Positions 1 through 12,500 of a DNA stretch of 64,000 nucleotides are shown in pieces. The stretch is from NCBI GenBank assembly GCA_037447605.1, contig CM074816.1, positions 2,164,241 to 2,228,240 of the forward strand. Reading direction: 5' to 3'. Made by a program: the position numbers and the translations under genes. The stretch's first letter is position 1. Every line of letters begins with the position of its first letter. This stretch comes from Zygnema circumcarinatum (Eukaryota; Streptophyta; Zygnematophyceae; Zygnematales; Zygnemataceae). The notes below the pieces were generated by a model. It was not told the DNA's origin, made no database searches, and saw only the letters and a list, made by a program, of their open reading frames with translations.

Positions 1-597
1 AAATCGGAGGAACGGTGACGAACTTGTGGCTTTGTTGTGTTTTGGAGTGTTGTTGTGCTGAAGCTCTACAAAAGGCCAAATTTGGGTACTACATTACACA
101 CGGCAATGTTATTATGTTCACCCGCTTTGGTTTTTCGAGGTCATGTCAGCGCGGGGGGCCGCGGCAGTTTCGTTTCGGCTCGCTTGCGCGCTTGCTGCAG
201 GCGGCGACCAGTCCTGCTGCTCCGCTTTCGAGCGCGCGCCGATCGGCAGACAGCGACCCGCGCTTGTCTCGCTCGCTCGCTCGCTGGCCGACGATGATGC
301 CGCGGATGAAGCCCGCGAGCGAGAGGCGCCGAGGAACGACATCCAAGGAAGCGGTATCCAAGGAAAAAGCATTATCCGTCACGGAACAAGGATTGAAACG
401 CAACAGCGACACAGCATGACATATAACGTGAGGGCTTTGAAGGGCCAATGCGTGTCCGGAGGGGAGGACCTGAAGAGGCTGCGAAGATCCACAGAAGGAA
501 ACTCCATAGAAAGCAAGAAAACGCTCCCTTTTAATAACGGCGAGAATATTTAAGTCATAAAGGATTCTTCAGACGGGGCCGGAGAAACCGGCAATCA
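1..597. other. Downstream of CalS1; no gene recognised
   Basis: This contains the CalS1 3' UTR plus intergenic sequence. Bases 130-330 are GC-rich, with cgctcgctcg-type runs. Several frames are open here because of composition, but none shows a recognisable domain. Confidence 0.5.
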
Positions 598-3500
598 CTA
601 CTCCTGCTTGTTGCCAGCGAGGATCAAGGAAATCTCCAACCCGCGACTGAACGCCTGGTTGAACATGAGCCGCGACTGGAAGGTGGAAACGAATGGGAAC
701 CACGAGAGGACGGCCACCGGCAGAAACAGCATGCTCCCCATGAGCGCGTCGTAAAGGCGAGCAAAAGCGCGCACTTGGCGCCACAGCCCGATCGGTTCAA
801 GAATGAACCTGAGGGCTATGGCGATCTGCAGGGGAGCAACAACGCGATGTCAGCCCCGTCCACAGACACCCCCGGCTCATGATGAAAGGCAGCAGTGCGA
901 TGCTGCAACATGCCCAGCCTTTAGTGGAGGGCCCGCATGCATCCGTGAAGGGCAGGAGGGCGCGGCGACCTGCAGGAGGCCCCAGCCGGTGGGGATGAAC
1001 ACGAGGACGCTCGCGAGGATGTCGCCCACCGAGAGTTTGGTCAGGATGACGAGGAGCACAAGGGTCACAATGACGCCGATGAACAGACCGCTTTGAAGCA
1101 GACGCACTTGCAACTGGGCGTCCCATGTTCGACCCAAGTTTGACACCTGTTCCGACGCTTAATCGCATGTTAGCATTTGCTGCGAGTCAAAGCACGGTAA
1201 TAAGCAACCTTACTTTTGTTAAAAAACAAAAAAAAACAGTGGCATAGCAAAAGGCAGGAAAGGAGAACTCACATAAAAGAGCAGGATGATGCCTGCCAGC
1301 ACTATCCAGGAGACAGCGTAAACCTGCATGCGCATGCCGCACCTCAAAGCAACAGGTTACTAAGCTTTCAATTGCCTCAACGGCTGACACATTTTTTGCT
1401 TCAGATCAATTTCCACAACAGCATTCTAACGAGGAACAGCATGTCTATAGATGGAAAACACAGGAAAGACGAACTGCTGCACTGTGGAGCTGCAGTACTA
1501 ATACAAGTCAGCCGCTGCTGGTCTGTTCGTACGCACCCAAATGCTTGTGTTGCCATCAGTGATGTCAAGGGAGTACACAATGCCATACTGTTCCACCCAC
1601 ACCATCCCAACCACAACCAGTCGAATCATGAGCGCGGTGGTCAGTCCTGCACATACATGCCTTCATGACATATTTACGCAAAAAGTGGCCAATCCAATTT
1701 GTGGAAACCCTGACGTAAATTACAGTTACCGTCTCGGGCTGCAGCTGCAAACCGGATCTGCCTCGATCCATAGAAATCAGCATATGTTAGCACTTGAACG
1801 ATGACCTCGCGAAGGGAGATTTACTCTCCCTCGTTATGGTCGAAGCGAGAAGGGAAGGAATGCAGCCAAAGAAAAATCATGTGCGACACAGTTACTGGTA
1901 TTCAAATCTCTGTGATACCTGTTTGGCACCTAATCTTGATTATCCAAGCACTGCTGTAGATTAAGCCTACACACCTGAAAAATGAAGAAGCGCAGACTAA
2001 GAATGACTTCCCAGAAGCTGTTTCGGACGTTTCGAATATGAGACTGCACGCGCACCAGTGAAAACGAAAAGGTGAAAACAGTGGAAGAGCACAAGGTATC
2101 GGTGATCAGATGCACCACGGCTGCCCGTTTGCTATTCGTAAACGGTGTGGTCTACCAACGGCAGGCCCTCACCAGCTCCTCCTCCCACCATGTCTCCCAG
2201 CTCATGTTGCCCTTCAGTCCGACCCCCCCCGTGTACAGCAGCCACGAGGTCCAATCGTCAAAGTCCTGCACCGTCCTGCTCCCTCCCCCGCCGCACCGCA
2301 CACTCAGCGGACGCTCGCATGCTCAGAACTGGCCACACAGAACATAGCGCTCAGGAAGGCCCTGGGGGTGCACTTACTTTTGCCATTCAAAGCCGGACGG
2401 ATTGAAAATGAAAGGGCCAAAGCACCAGGAGACGACAAGGAACCACGAGGATATAGATAAGAAAATATACGCCGTTGTGCTCGCTGAGGAGCCATAGACA
2501 AGGTAGGTAATGAGCAGCATAGCCACCTCCAGCCTGCAGTGCCATTCCAGCCCAAACGAGTCGAAAATCACTTATAAATCCCGCTCCGTTTTTCGCATCT
2601 CATGTTTACCTCAAACCCACATGCCACATGTGCTAGTCGAAAAAGGCAGATGTACAAGAACACTCTTCCTTGAAGGCTTTGCATTGAAACCCCCATCAAA
2701 TTTAATCGCCCCTAAGTCAGCAGCTTCCTGTGCAGAGCAATCTGAGATTGAAATGGTTTTAAATGAGCCTTAAAAAGGAAAGAGGCGAACCCCTTAACAA
2801 AGTGACTTCGAGAATAGAGTCGATAAATTTCAGCAAACTTTTCGTGTCGTATAACAAAGCCACGGCCCGTTGAACGATACTTGGCACCTCCATGGAGGAT
2901 GGTTCGACCAAAGTAGTGCGTACGAGTGCCAAGGGAAAAAGTGAAGAAGACGGAAGCAAGCTGGAGCTGCATGGTGATGAAGCTAACCACCGCCTGCAAG
3001 CAAGCAGGACCGCCCACATCGTTTAGTGAGCTGCCGGAGGATGAGAGGTACGAATTCTCAATGACTATTTTTCTAAAAACCAAATCAAGAGTAAGCTTAA
3101 TCATCGATAGGTTGCTCAAGAGAATGGTGGCATCGACCATTTTGAATCTGGGAACCACATGTGACTGCGCGACGAAGTGGCATTCATGCTGGAAGACCAA
3201 TGCATGCTCTGTAGACATTATTCGAAAGAAAACGATCAAAACTAGCCCGACAGAGGAAGCATACCTCCACGATACCCTTTTCCACGATAAATACAACAAT
3301 CATGGGCACTGCGGTAAAGACGCCGATCTGCAATAGAAATTGCGAGCTTAAAGCCGCCTGCAAAGCAGCGTTGCCAAGAATATCCGCCCGCGCTTTGAGT
3401 GTCGCCTCTACCCCCGACAGCGCCTGCACCACCCGCCCAGCACTCCACTCGGTCTCTCAAGAATGGCGGGCAGTCCGGCAGCTCCTTGAGTGTCTCGTAC

Positions 3501-6500
3501 GCAAGGGTCAATATCAAATCAGTTCAACATTGCACTGGCGATTGTGAGAATGCTTGCAGCGAGACGGAAGGGGACAACAAAAAAGGTAGAACTTTACCAG
3601 GTACACTTTGCCGTAGAGGAAGAAATAAACGCACCAGGCCGTGAGCTGAGCCTCCACCCAAAGCAGCCAAAATACAGGAAAACATGTCACCAACAGAGAT
3701 TATAGAGATGGGCTGGCAGAAAGAAGTGGAAAGAAAGCAAAACCGCCCCAGGGAAGGCAAACGATACTTAAAGCATTGCATGAGCCATAGCAGATCCATG
3801 GTTTTCGACACAACCATTCGTGCTCGGCCATTATCCCCAGGAACTTCTTCCATGGCCCTGCTTGTAACAGGCTCGATGCCAGCGATCTTCCAAAAGAGAG
3901 TGTGAGCTCACCATTGTGGAGATATAGAAGCCAACAGAGGTGAAGTAGAAGGACAACATGCGGAAGAAGTCGAACTGCTGACCGAGCCGGTACACGTCCC
4001 GGGAGAGCATCTGCTCGCCGTTGCCGCTCGCCACCTTGGCCTCGAACAGCGCGATCTGGTTTAGCCCTACGTCGCGCCCCTTGCCCACCTGCAGCGCGTT
4101 CATAATCCGCATCATCATCAGAACACGCATCATTCACTTGTCATACACCAAACTACAAACCGTAGAACATTCACCTTCCATCCTGTCTTTCTCTCCTGTT
4201 CTCTAGAAATCGTACTATCAACGGCAAAGTTAAAGGAAAGAATAATTGTAGAGCAGAAGGCCGAGCAGAGCCGTGGGCTTGCCTGGATGTACTCGTGGTG
4301 GCTGACAGCGCCCTGCCGCAGAGTGGTGCTGAAGCCTGCCCCCCCGCACCCACCACCCATCAGCTCGCGCTCACTCAAAAGCTCTGCAAAGCAGGAATGC
4401 AGCTTGATTCCGGCAGCTATGATACCTGCGAAGATATCCTCTGATATGTTGATAGTCTTTGACGCTTTGCTAATGCCACCCCTGGTGATGTGGAAGAGGC
4501 GATCGAACACGTCTGGGTGTCCGTAGTGCATGCGAACCCTGCCCAATAACCAAGCCAGCATTTCCCACACGAACATCGAAGCAATTGTTAGTAGACGTGC
4601 TGTCAACAAACATTCAAAAGCATTCCTATGAAGGACGCAGCCCATCATGCTTCAGCAATAACAGAACGACGTGGCAAAACATTAAACTGCAACTGAAGCG
4701 CGAGTGAAGGGCCGAGTGCAATACTTGAGTGGATAGGCAAGAAAGCGCTGCCCGAGCGTGACAAAACTCATCTCCTGGTATGACATAAAGGAAGCCAACG
4801 AAGAAACACTGCACCCTCCACCCCCACCATTTGTTTATGGTGCTTGCCATTGGCAACTCATCCTTTCGTAAAGCGAGATGTATTTGTACCAAATACAACA
4901 TTTTGTGATTGTATAGGGTGGCACTGGCCCTTTCAAGCAGCCGCTTTATCGATTCCAAGGCCTTCAAATGATTGACTCTCGACTACTTGTCTCACTGCCA
5001 ATTGCGTGTCAAACATGCAATGCAAGAAATCGAGACAGCAGCGAAACCACTCGCTCAATCGCACGCTTCGTCGTACAGCTCTAAGAAACATTCGCACATG
5101 CTCTGCTGAACACAAGGCCCACCTGCCAGTGAAAACATGCTCCCTGACTCCCAAGATTGTAGGTTTGCGGATTCCGCCCACTCCTCTGAACTCCTCCAAG
5201 AGATTCCTCATCTTCAGCGCCTCTTCCAGATAGTTATCCTGCACACTTGCAGGCAAGGCAAGGCGGGCATCTCTTTCAGCCTCGGCCGGCGGCAAGGCGC
5301 GGCACTCGGTCTGGCAGACCGGGAGGGAGGGAGGGAGGGAGGGAGGGAGGGAGGGAGGCAGCCTTAAGAGGTGGGGCCCACCTGGTTCATGTCAATCGTC
5401 TGCAGAGCATCGCCGCGCGAAAAGATGATGGCATGGTTCTGGTTTTCCGGCTTCCCTTCTCCCTGCTTCGCAGGTCCAGGAAGTTTGACTTTGAAAATTT
5501 CCTGCAGGCCCCGTCAACAAAAAGGTTGGTGAACATGGGATGTCCCAGCTTGCCACTACAATCCTCTGCAGGGATAAGCATTAGAATCGATAAAAGGCTG
5601 AACCAGTGATGTGGATAGCGAAATCTTGCGACGACCGCAGACACAGTATTTCTTGAGGAAGGAGGAGGGGTTTCACCTGCTCTTGTCCAAAATTATCCAC
5701 CTTCACTAACCGGGAATAATATTCCTTTATCTTCATTCTTGTGTCGCCCTCACCCACTGTGACTTCCACCTCATCTATGTACGCTACCCTCAGAGATCCA
5801 TACCTGTTAATCACGAAAGAAAAAAATGCACACAAGCATGTTATGAGAGCGGAGATAGATCGGCAGTATGAAACCCGGACGCAATTTGCAACAGTACGGG
5901 ACACTCACCCCTTCATGAGTGCAAAGATTTCTGCGGCATTGCGATCCTTTCTCTCCTTCTGTTTCCCATAAATCTGACAAGTCACCACATAAGTAAACTT
6001 CAGGTCCGCCAATGCCTCGGTTCGCGCGTTTCGGAACGCATTGCGATCTTCCTCCATGCTTGTCCTTGGAGATCCATATTCCACATCTGCTCAGCAGGGA
6101 GATACAACGACAAGCTCTAAGCCACATAAAACAAGTAATAACTGTCATGATCACCTTTTTTCCCGCTCACACGAAATGAAAAGCACAGATAAACTGCAAG
6201 ACTTTGCGGCTGTCTCCCAGCAATCTGCTCGCCTTCCTTCCGTTCCATGGACGCATGGGACCAACACATTCGAACATTCTGAATACCGCACACACGCGCA
6301 TGGATCATCATTTCTCAGGAGAACAGAAGTTACCTGACGTTTTCCCCTCTTCTATGTACGCCAACAGCTGGAGAGCGCGATGGTAATATGTCATGCCACG
6401 CACTGCCAACCCCCCCAGAAAGCTGCTTTTGAATCAATACTTCAAGCTGCAGTAAGCGAACGGAGAATTCAAGGAGTTAATGGAAGTCCATGCTGACTAC

Positions 6501-9500
6501 AAGACACCCCGCCGCACGTGCTGCCGCGGCAGCAGCCAATGAGAGACGGGCACCTGTCCTCGCGAGGGTCTGCCCGCGGAAGGACGCCCACATGCGCAGG
6601 TCCACCAGGTCCTCCTCCTCCCTCCGCATCTTGGATTCCAGTTCCGCCTGCTTGCACCCGATGCGCTCCAAGAAATTTGCCCACTCATCTGCAAAAACAT
6701 GCACATGGATTGTACACGAGGATGACATATTGGAGGTCGAAATTGCACAAAAACAAGGAAGTGATGAAGCAGCATTCAAGAGAGAAACTGGAAGGCTTCC
6801 CCCACCAGGAAAGATCTTTTGCAGATAAAAAAGGATGGAAACGCCATCCTCGTTTTCTGCGCTCAGCTCCTTCATAGAATATGCCACAATCTCTTCATAG
6901 TACGGTGTCATAACGCTGCATAGCACAAACCAAACACTTTAGTGGAAATCTACTTCAAAGCTTGCGAGCCTTCCAAACGCGCGCCTCCCCCGATCGCAGC
7001 GCATGTCTTGCCCCACATGCATGCCACATGCATGCTGAAGGAGAAAACGGCTCACCAGAAGGGCAGCATGCGCTTGACGGGCGGCGCCTCCGGCATCTTC
7101 ATGAAGAGCGAGTTCGTGAAAAATTCCAACCGCCGCCGAGCCTCGAGGTTGACAGGCACATCCAACGCCGAGTCCTTCACGGTCAGAAGCAGATGCAGCC
7201 GCTTGGCCTGCCCATCAAACATCCCATCCATCATGTTACGCTGTACTTCAAGCCACACTGCACTTGCAGTTCAAGTGTCTGCACACCGCTGCAGTCGAGT
7301 CAGTCGAGTCACTTGCAGTCGAGTTGACCCTAAGGAACTTGCAGTGCTGCAGGCCTATGTCTGCAGATGAAGAATGCAATACTTCAGCGTTTCTAAGTTT
7401 TATCAGGCTCCAATGAACGCCCTCCAGGTCTTGGCTTGATATTGAAGCAAATGAACTGACAAAAAGATCAGCAAATGCTTTACAAAAATGCGGAAACCTC
7501 ATAGGATTACTACTTGAGACAGTGCAGGCTCACCGCGCCTGCATCTGTGGGCCATCGGATGGAAGAAAACAGCTGTGGACGGGTCTTGGCCTCTTGCATC
7601 AGAACACTGCTCTCCAGCTTCAGCCTGCGAGGCAGGATATCGCCCGACGGAAATAGGATGGAATGCGGTTAAGGACGAAACATGGTTCTTTCTGCTATTT
7701 CTCAAAATACATGGGATCGATAGGAAAGGGCTAAAAGGCTCCTTGAAATCTGAGGGCAGAATGACCAGTGAGCTGCAGCGGACACTCCAAGGGTCGGATG
7801 AGGACCTGGTGTCCTCAGAGAGCAAGTCTCGGACGGCAGACTCGTAGAGATCTTGAAGGGCTTTCACCGCTTTCAGATTGCTACTGTCATCCTGCCTTTG
7901 TACCTGAGACAAAAAACCCATCACAACATTCTCACAGATATGTCGCTCTTTCCTCAGCTCAGGTGGAACATCTAAAAATGGGGACAAAGTGCAGCGTCTA
8001 GCTGCAGAGCTCAACAAAGAATTAGTAGGAAAGCTGCAGGAGGAGGCTGACCAGAATTGCAGTGAGGGCTGACAGCTTATTATGCACGGTCGGCAGGTTC
8101 TTCAAACGGAAGCTGGTCGCAAAACATTGGTCTCCGATGGCTGTTCCAATATCCGTAAATACTTCATGAATCACCCTGCGTCACATCCGCACCAAGCCAT
8201 CAAGAAGCAAGCGTCAAATGGACAAATGCACAAGGTTAGCTGTGAGCGTTGTGTACTTCAAAACAAGGAACGAAGTGCTTCGTGATTGAAGGAAGACCCT
8301 TTTTGCACCTTTGTTCGAAGGTCGGTCCACGACTAGAGTCTGCCACAAGATCCAAAAGAAACTTCTCCAACGTCTCATACAGCTCTGCCGCAGCACTTCG
8401 CATGTACTCGTCCTCGCAAACCTTCTTCCACAACTCGCCGTCTCCGCTCTTGTGTGCGACCGCGAGACCCATCGCGAGGAAGATCTGCACCCAGACTCCC
8501 TTCAAACTCCCGCTCAAACCCACAAAAAAAAGTTCCGGGTTGGGTACCCCCCTGGTTGCTAGCTTCCACAGGCATGCATGGAAAAGGGCAACCTCACTCC
8601 GATAAAGTGGAAAGCCGGCCTCACCTGATTGGCTAGCAGAAAGAGGGGCCATTGCACCAACTGGCTCTCTCCAGAGTTGGACGGCATCAGCAGCAGGTCC
8701 ACCTCCCTGCAAACCACCGGCACTTCAAAAGGTCACTCACAACCACAACCCCATCGACCAGTCTGCAAGCACGTTCCTTCCAGATGCTGCTCATTACTTC
8801 CAAATTCCCAACAGAGTGAAAGAATGGCCATTTACACACCATCATCATGCATTTCTATCCCAACAAGGACTTCTTGAGAACGTGATGGAAAGAAAAGGCT
8901 ACGGTTCAATGAGATGAAGACATCAAAAGGTGACAATGTAGCAATTGCCGAGTGCGAGAGACAAGAGGGCGACATGACGCACTTGTTGCTGAGGTAGTCC
9001 TCCTCGCGCAGAGTGCGGATGATCTCGTTCCACGCCATGGCGAAGCGCCGCGCATTCTTCCGCCCACCCGCCTGCCATCGCACAACGCACCGCTACCTCA
9101 TAAACGTCACAGCTTTTGACGTCTTTAGTTTTGACAGCCCATTACACTACCTTGAAAGTTCGTTCATGAACATAAGCGACCAAGTCTGTACAGAGGCAGG
9201 CAACGCAGCCCCAACAAATTCCTTCTGGAATACCTCCGGTGGATTGTCTCCACTCACCTCAAAGGCTGAACCGAAGGACCTGGTGGTGGAGCTGCAAACA
9301 AAGGCGTCAAGCAGGCTGCCATCTCAGAATGCCATAATGGCTCAAGACTCTGAGAGTTTCTAACCACTCTTGACAGACAAGTTACATCCGAGGGCGTCAA
9401 ATGTTGAAATCATTTCAACACGAGAGGCACGTTTCAGCTCTTTCTTGAAATGCAGAACAAAAATCAAATAGTTTAACGGAAGCTGAGAAAGTTCATTCAA

Positions 9501-12500
9501 AAAACACTAACCCCGTACTTGCTCTCGACGAACTTCCATGTCCTGTAAAATACTTGCACCCGACTCTCACTACAATTGGCACACAGCAAGATGAGTGTGC
9601 GGAAGACCCAGTCTGCCATACTGCGTCTTTTCGAAGGAGGTGAGAGGCTGCAGGTTGCGTGCGAACGCCTCCGGGAAGCTGCGAAAGCGCGCGCGAAGCA
9701 TCCCCAGCGACCGGATCTGCCAACAGATCCGAGATCAGATTAGATTAAATGAGAGATGAGATTAGATTTGAGATGCTCCATCTGTCAACAGATGCAACTT
9801 TGAGCCTTTCTGGTGGGTCTTTCGGGCCGCATGGGACCGGTCAGGCAGCCCTGCCGGCGGTAAAGGGGAGGGAGGGGCCCACCTCTCCCAGATGCCACCA
9901 GGCCCCGATCACTCCCCCGCCAATGGCCGACAGCACCGTGTACCTGCACAAACTTCTCGTACTGGGCTCAACCACTGTCTGCCAAAATGAATCCGGTGGA
10001 CATGTTTTCCTTTTGACAAGCTCAAGAAGGTTGTATCTACAGCTCCATTTTCGGTCGTCACAATGAATTTGGGGAAAACAGTAGGCAAGCTTGCAGCAAG
10101 CAAAGCAGCTTCGAGTTGGAAAGGAAGTTCACCAAATTTGAATGTCGAGCATATAGATCTGAAGGCCGAAGAGAAACCCCATGATCAAAGAACCACCCGC
10201 CAACCCGCGTAAGTCAAGGCTGCTGTGTGAACAACTCACAAAGCGTTTGCATCATTTTCGAAGGATCTCGACGCAACAAAAGGACACGCTCAGAAACCAA
10301 AATGAGGCAATGTACGGAGACTCTTTTGAAGACCCAGCATTACAGCCTTCCTTGCAGTGCACATCATGAAACACAGACTAAAACCGCTTACTGTCATGAC
10401 AGGTAGCCAGAGAGACGCAACAGTCAGCGCATTATGATTTCCTGCAGAAACACAAGGAGAAAACACAGATTGCCAAGTATAAATTATTCAACCGCGGTAC
10501 AGAACCACGAATACCAGAAAACTGCACGGTGAATGCAGAGAGAAATTAAAGAGGAAGGTACGAAAGAGCAAAGTGATCGCGATTGGTTGGCGGGCCCACC
10601 TCCCGAGACGAGGTCCCGCCATTGGTAGTTGATCTTCGCGAAGTTCACGACGTAGGACGTGGGGGTCACCAGCGGCCGCACCTGCATGCAATGCTCACTG
10701 CTCAACTTCCGCTGAAAATCCCTCAAAGAACGAGGGAGGCTACATACTTTTGTGAAGTCTAACGAGTTTGCATACCTGATAGTAATAGCTGAATAGGAAC
10801 TTGCAAACGAGTACAAGAAACCAGAAAGTCGAGTAACTGCACAGTTCGACCATCCCAGAGAGCTGCCTTGAGTTCTAACTATGGAAAAGCCAAATTATGA
10901 AGGCAACCAAGGCCACCAGCTTCTTTCCTTTCTCGCCATTTCACAAACTCTGAGCACTGCCTTAAGTGTTGCACACAGTAGACGTGCATAAGAAACACAG
11001 AACAAAACAAACAAACACATAAGGGAAGAACCTTTCTTGATTTCATGCAAGCACCCTGACATGAGATGAGAAAGCCAGAAAGCAGCGAGGGGGGAGTACT
11101 GACAGGACTGTGGAAAGCGTGCTTTCGTACATGCCCCTACCGACATACAAATCTTCCTGCACGACAACCCAGTTGGTGAATGGTTGTTTGTTCACTGCAA
11201 CAAACCTCTGAATTTTTTCAAGCACTCCCTCACCACTCTCTGAGCATTTACGAAAGTCCATTCATGCTGGAGGTTTTTCCTTGCAGTTTCGAGACCAGGC
11301 ACATTGGGCTGACTGCTGCAAATCATTCTTTACATCAGACATTGGACCATGTCAGTCTAATCTATGGTATCTCTCTCTGTACATTTGAAACATCGTAAGA
11401 TCCCATTCTACAAGTCTGAAACTGACTCAGCATGCAACCGAGTCTAAGCCTTCAGCCTTCGAGAAATTCGCAAAGAGCACAGACAGTGTCCCTGACCCGG
11501 CTTGTTCTGCACGTGCAGGACATCACACCGATGCGCAAAGTAACGGAGCAAAGTAAGACACCAACGGACCAAGAGGCATACCTGGTAAAACCAGTTGAGG
11601 ATTCTGAAAAACATCCAGTGGTCCACTTTATCTGTCTGCATACGGAGGCCGGCACAACGCCGGAACAAATTAATGATGACCCGCGGGACTGTGAAAGCAG
11701 CGAGGAGCACCGCGTACAGGCTCAGAAAGGGCCTCGACGAGTTGCCATACTCCTCCAGCATTTTGCTGACCCCCAAACCGCCCCCCAAACACGCGAAAAC
11801 GACTTTCCTCAGCCCCCAGAAGCTCTGCATTCTCCACAACGACTGTCCGACAGCGGTGGCGAGCATAAGGAGTGCAATTGCTGCTTCGCCCCAAGCAAGG
11901 ACAAGGGCAATGTCCGGCCGCTTTGGGTGGCTTACATGCATGTGTAGGTGAGCACGAGCGCCCACGTGGCGGCCAGCAAGAGGCGCAGCGCTTTGCGCAG
12001 GACGGCGGTCGGATGCATGCTGCGGTATGCGCCGACGGCCATCATCATGTCCGTACAGGCTACACTCCAACCCGTCCCCAATGCACAGGGGGAACGTCAG
12101 AAACTGGAAGCGACTATCCAGGGCCGAAGGGAAGGCCAAGCCAATTCTCTGGCAATGAAGCAGAAGAAGACTACTCAATACTGTAGATACATCAATACCG
12201 GCCATGGCAACTCACCGCTTAAACACTGCATGATGGAAATAGTTGGAAAAATGGTGAGGACTTTCTCCAAAGTGTACAGGCTGTTGGATCCGCTAAAAGC
12301 GAGGATCACCATGGCCTGCGACCCACCAGACTTCGCCATTAACAACATTCTGGCCCACTCCTTGCGTGCAACTCTACTGAGACACATGCCGACAAATGCA
12401 AGGAAAGTAGAACTGTGTCTAGAAACCGATTAGAACATGGCAATTTTTGAACAAAATGTTTCGTTGAGTAATTAAGGTTACTTGCTTAAGTCAAGTTATC

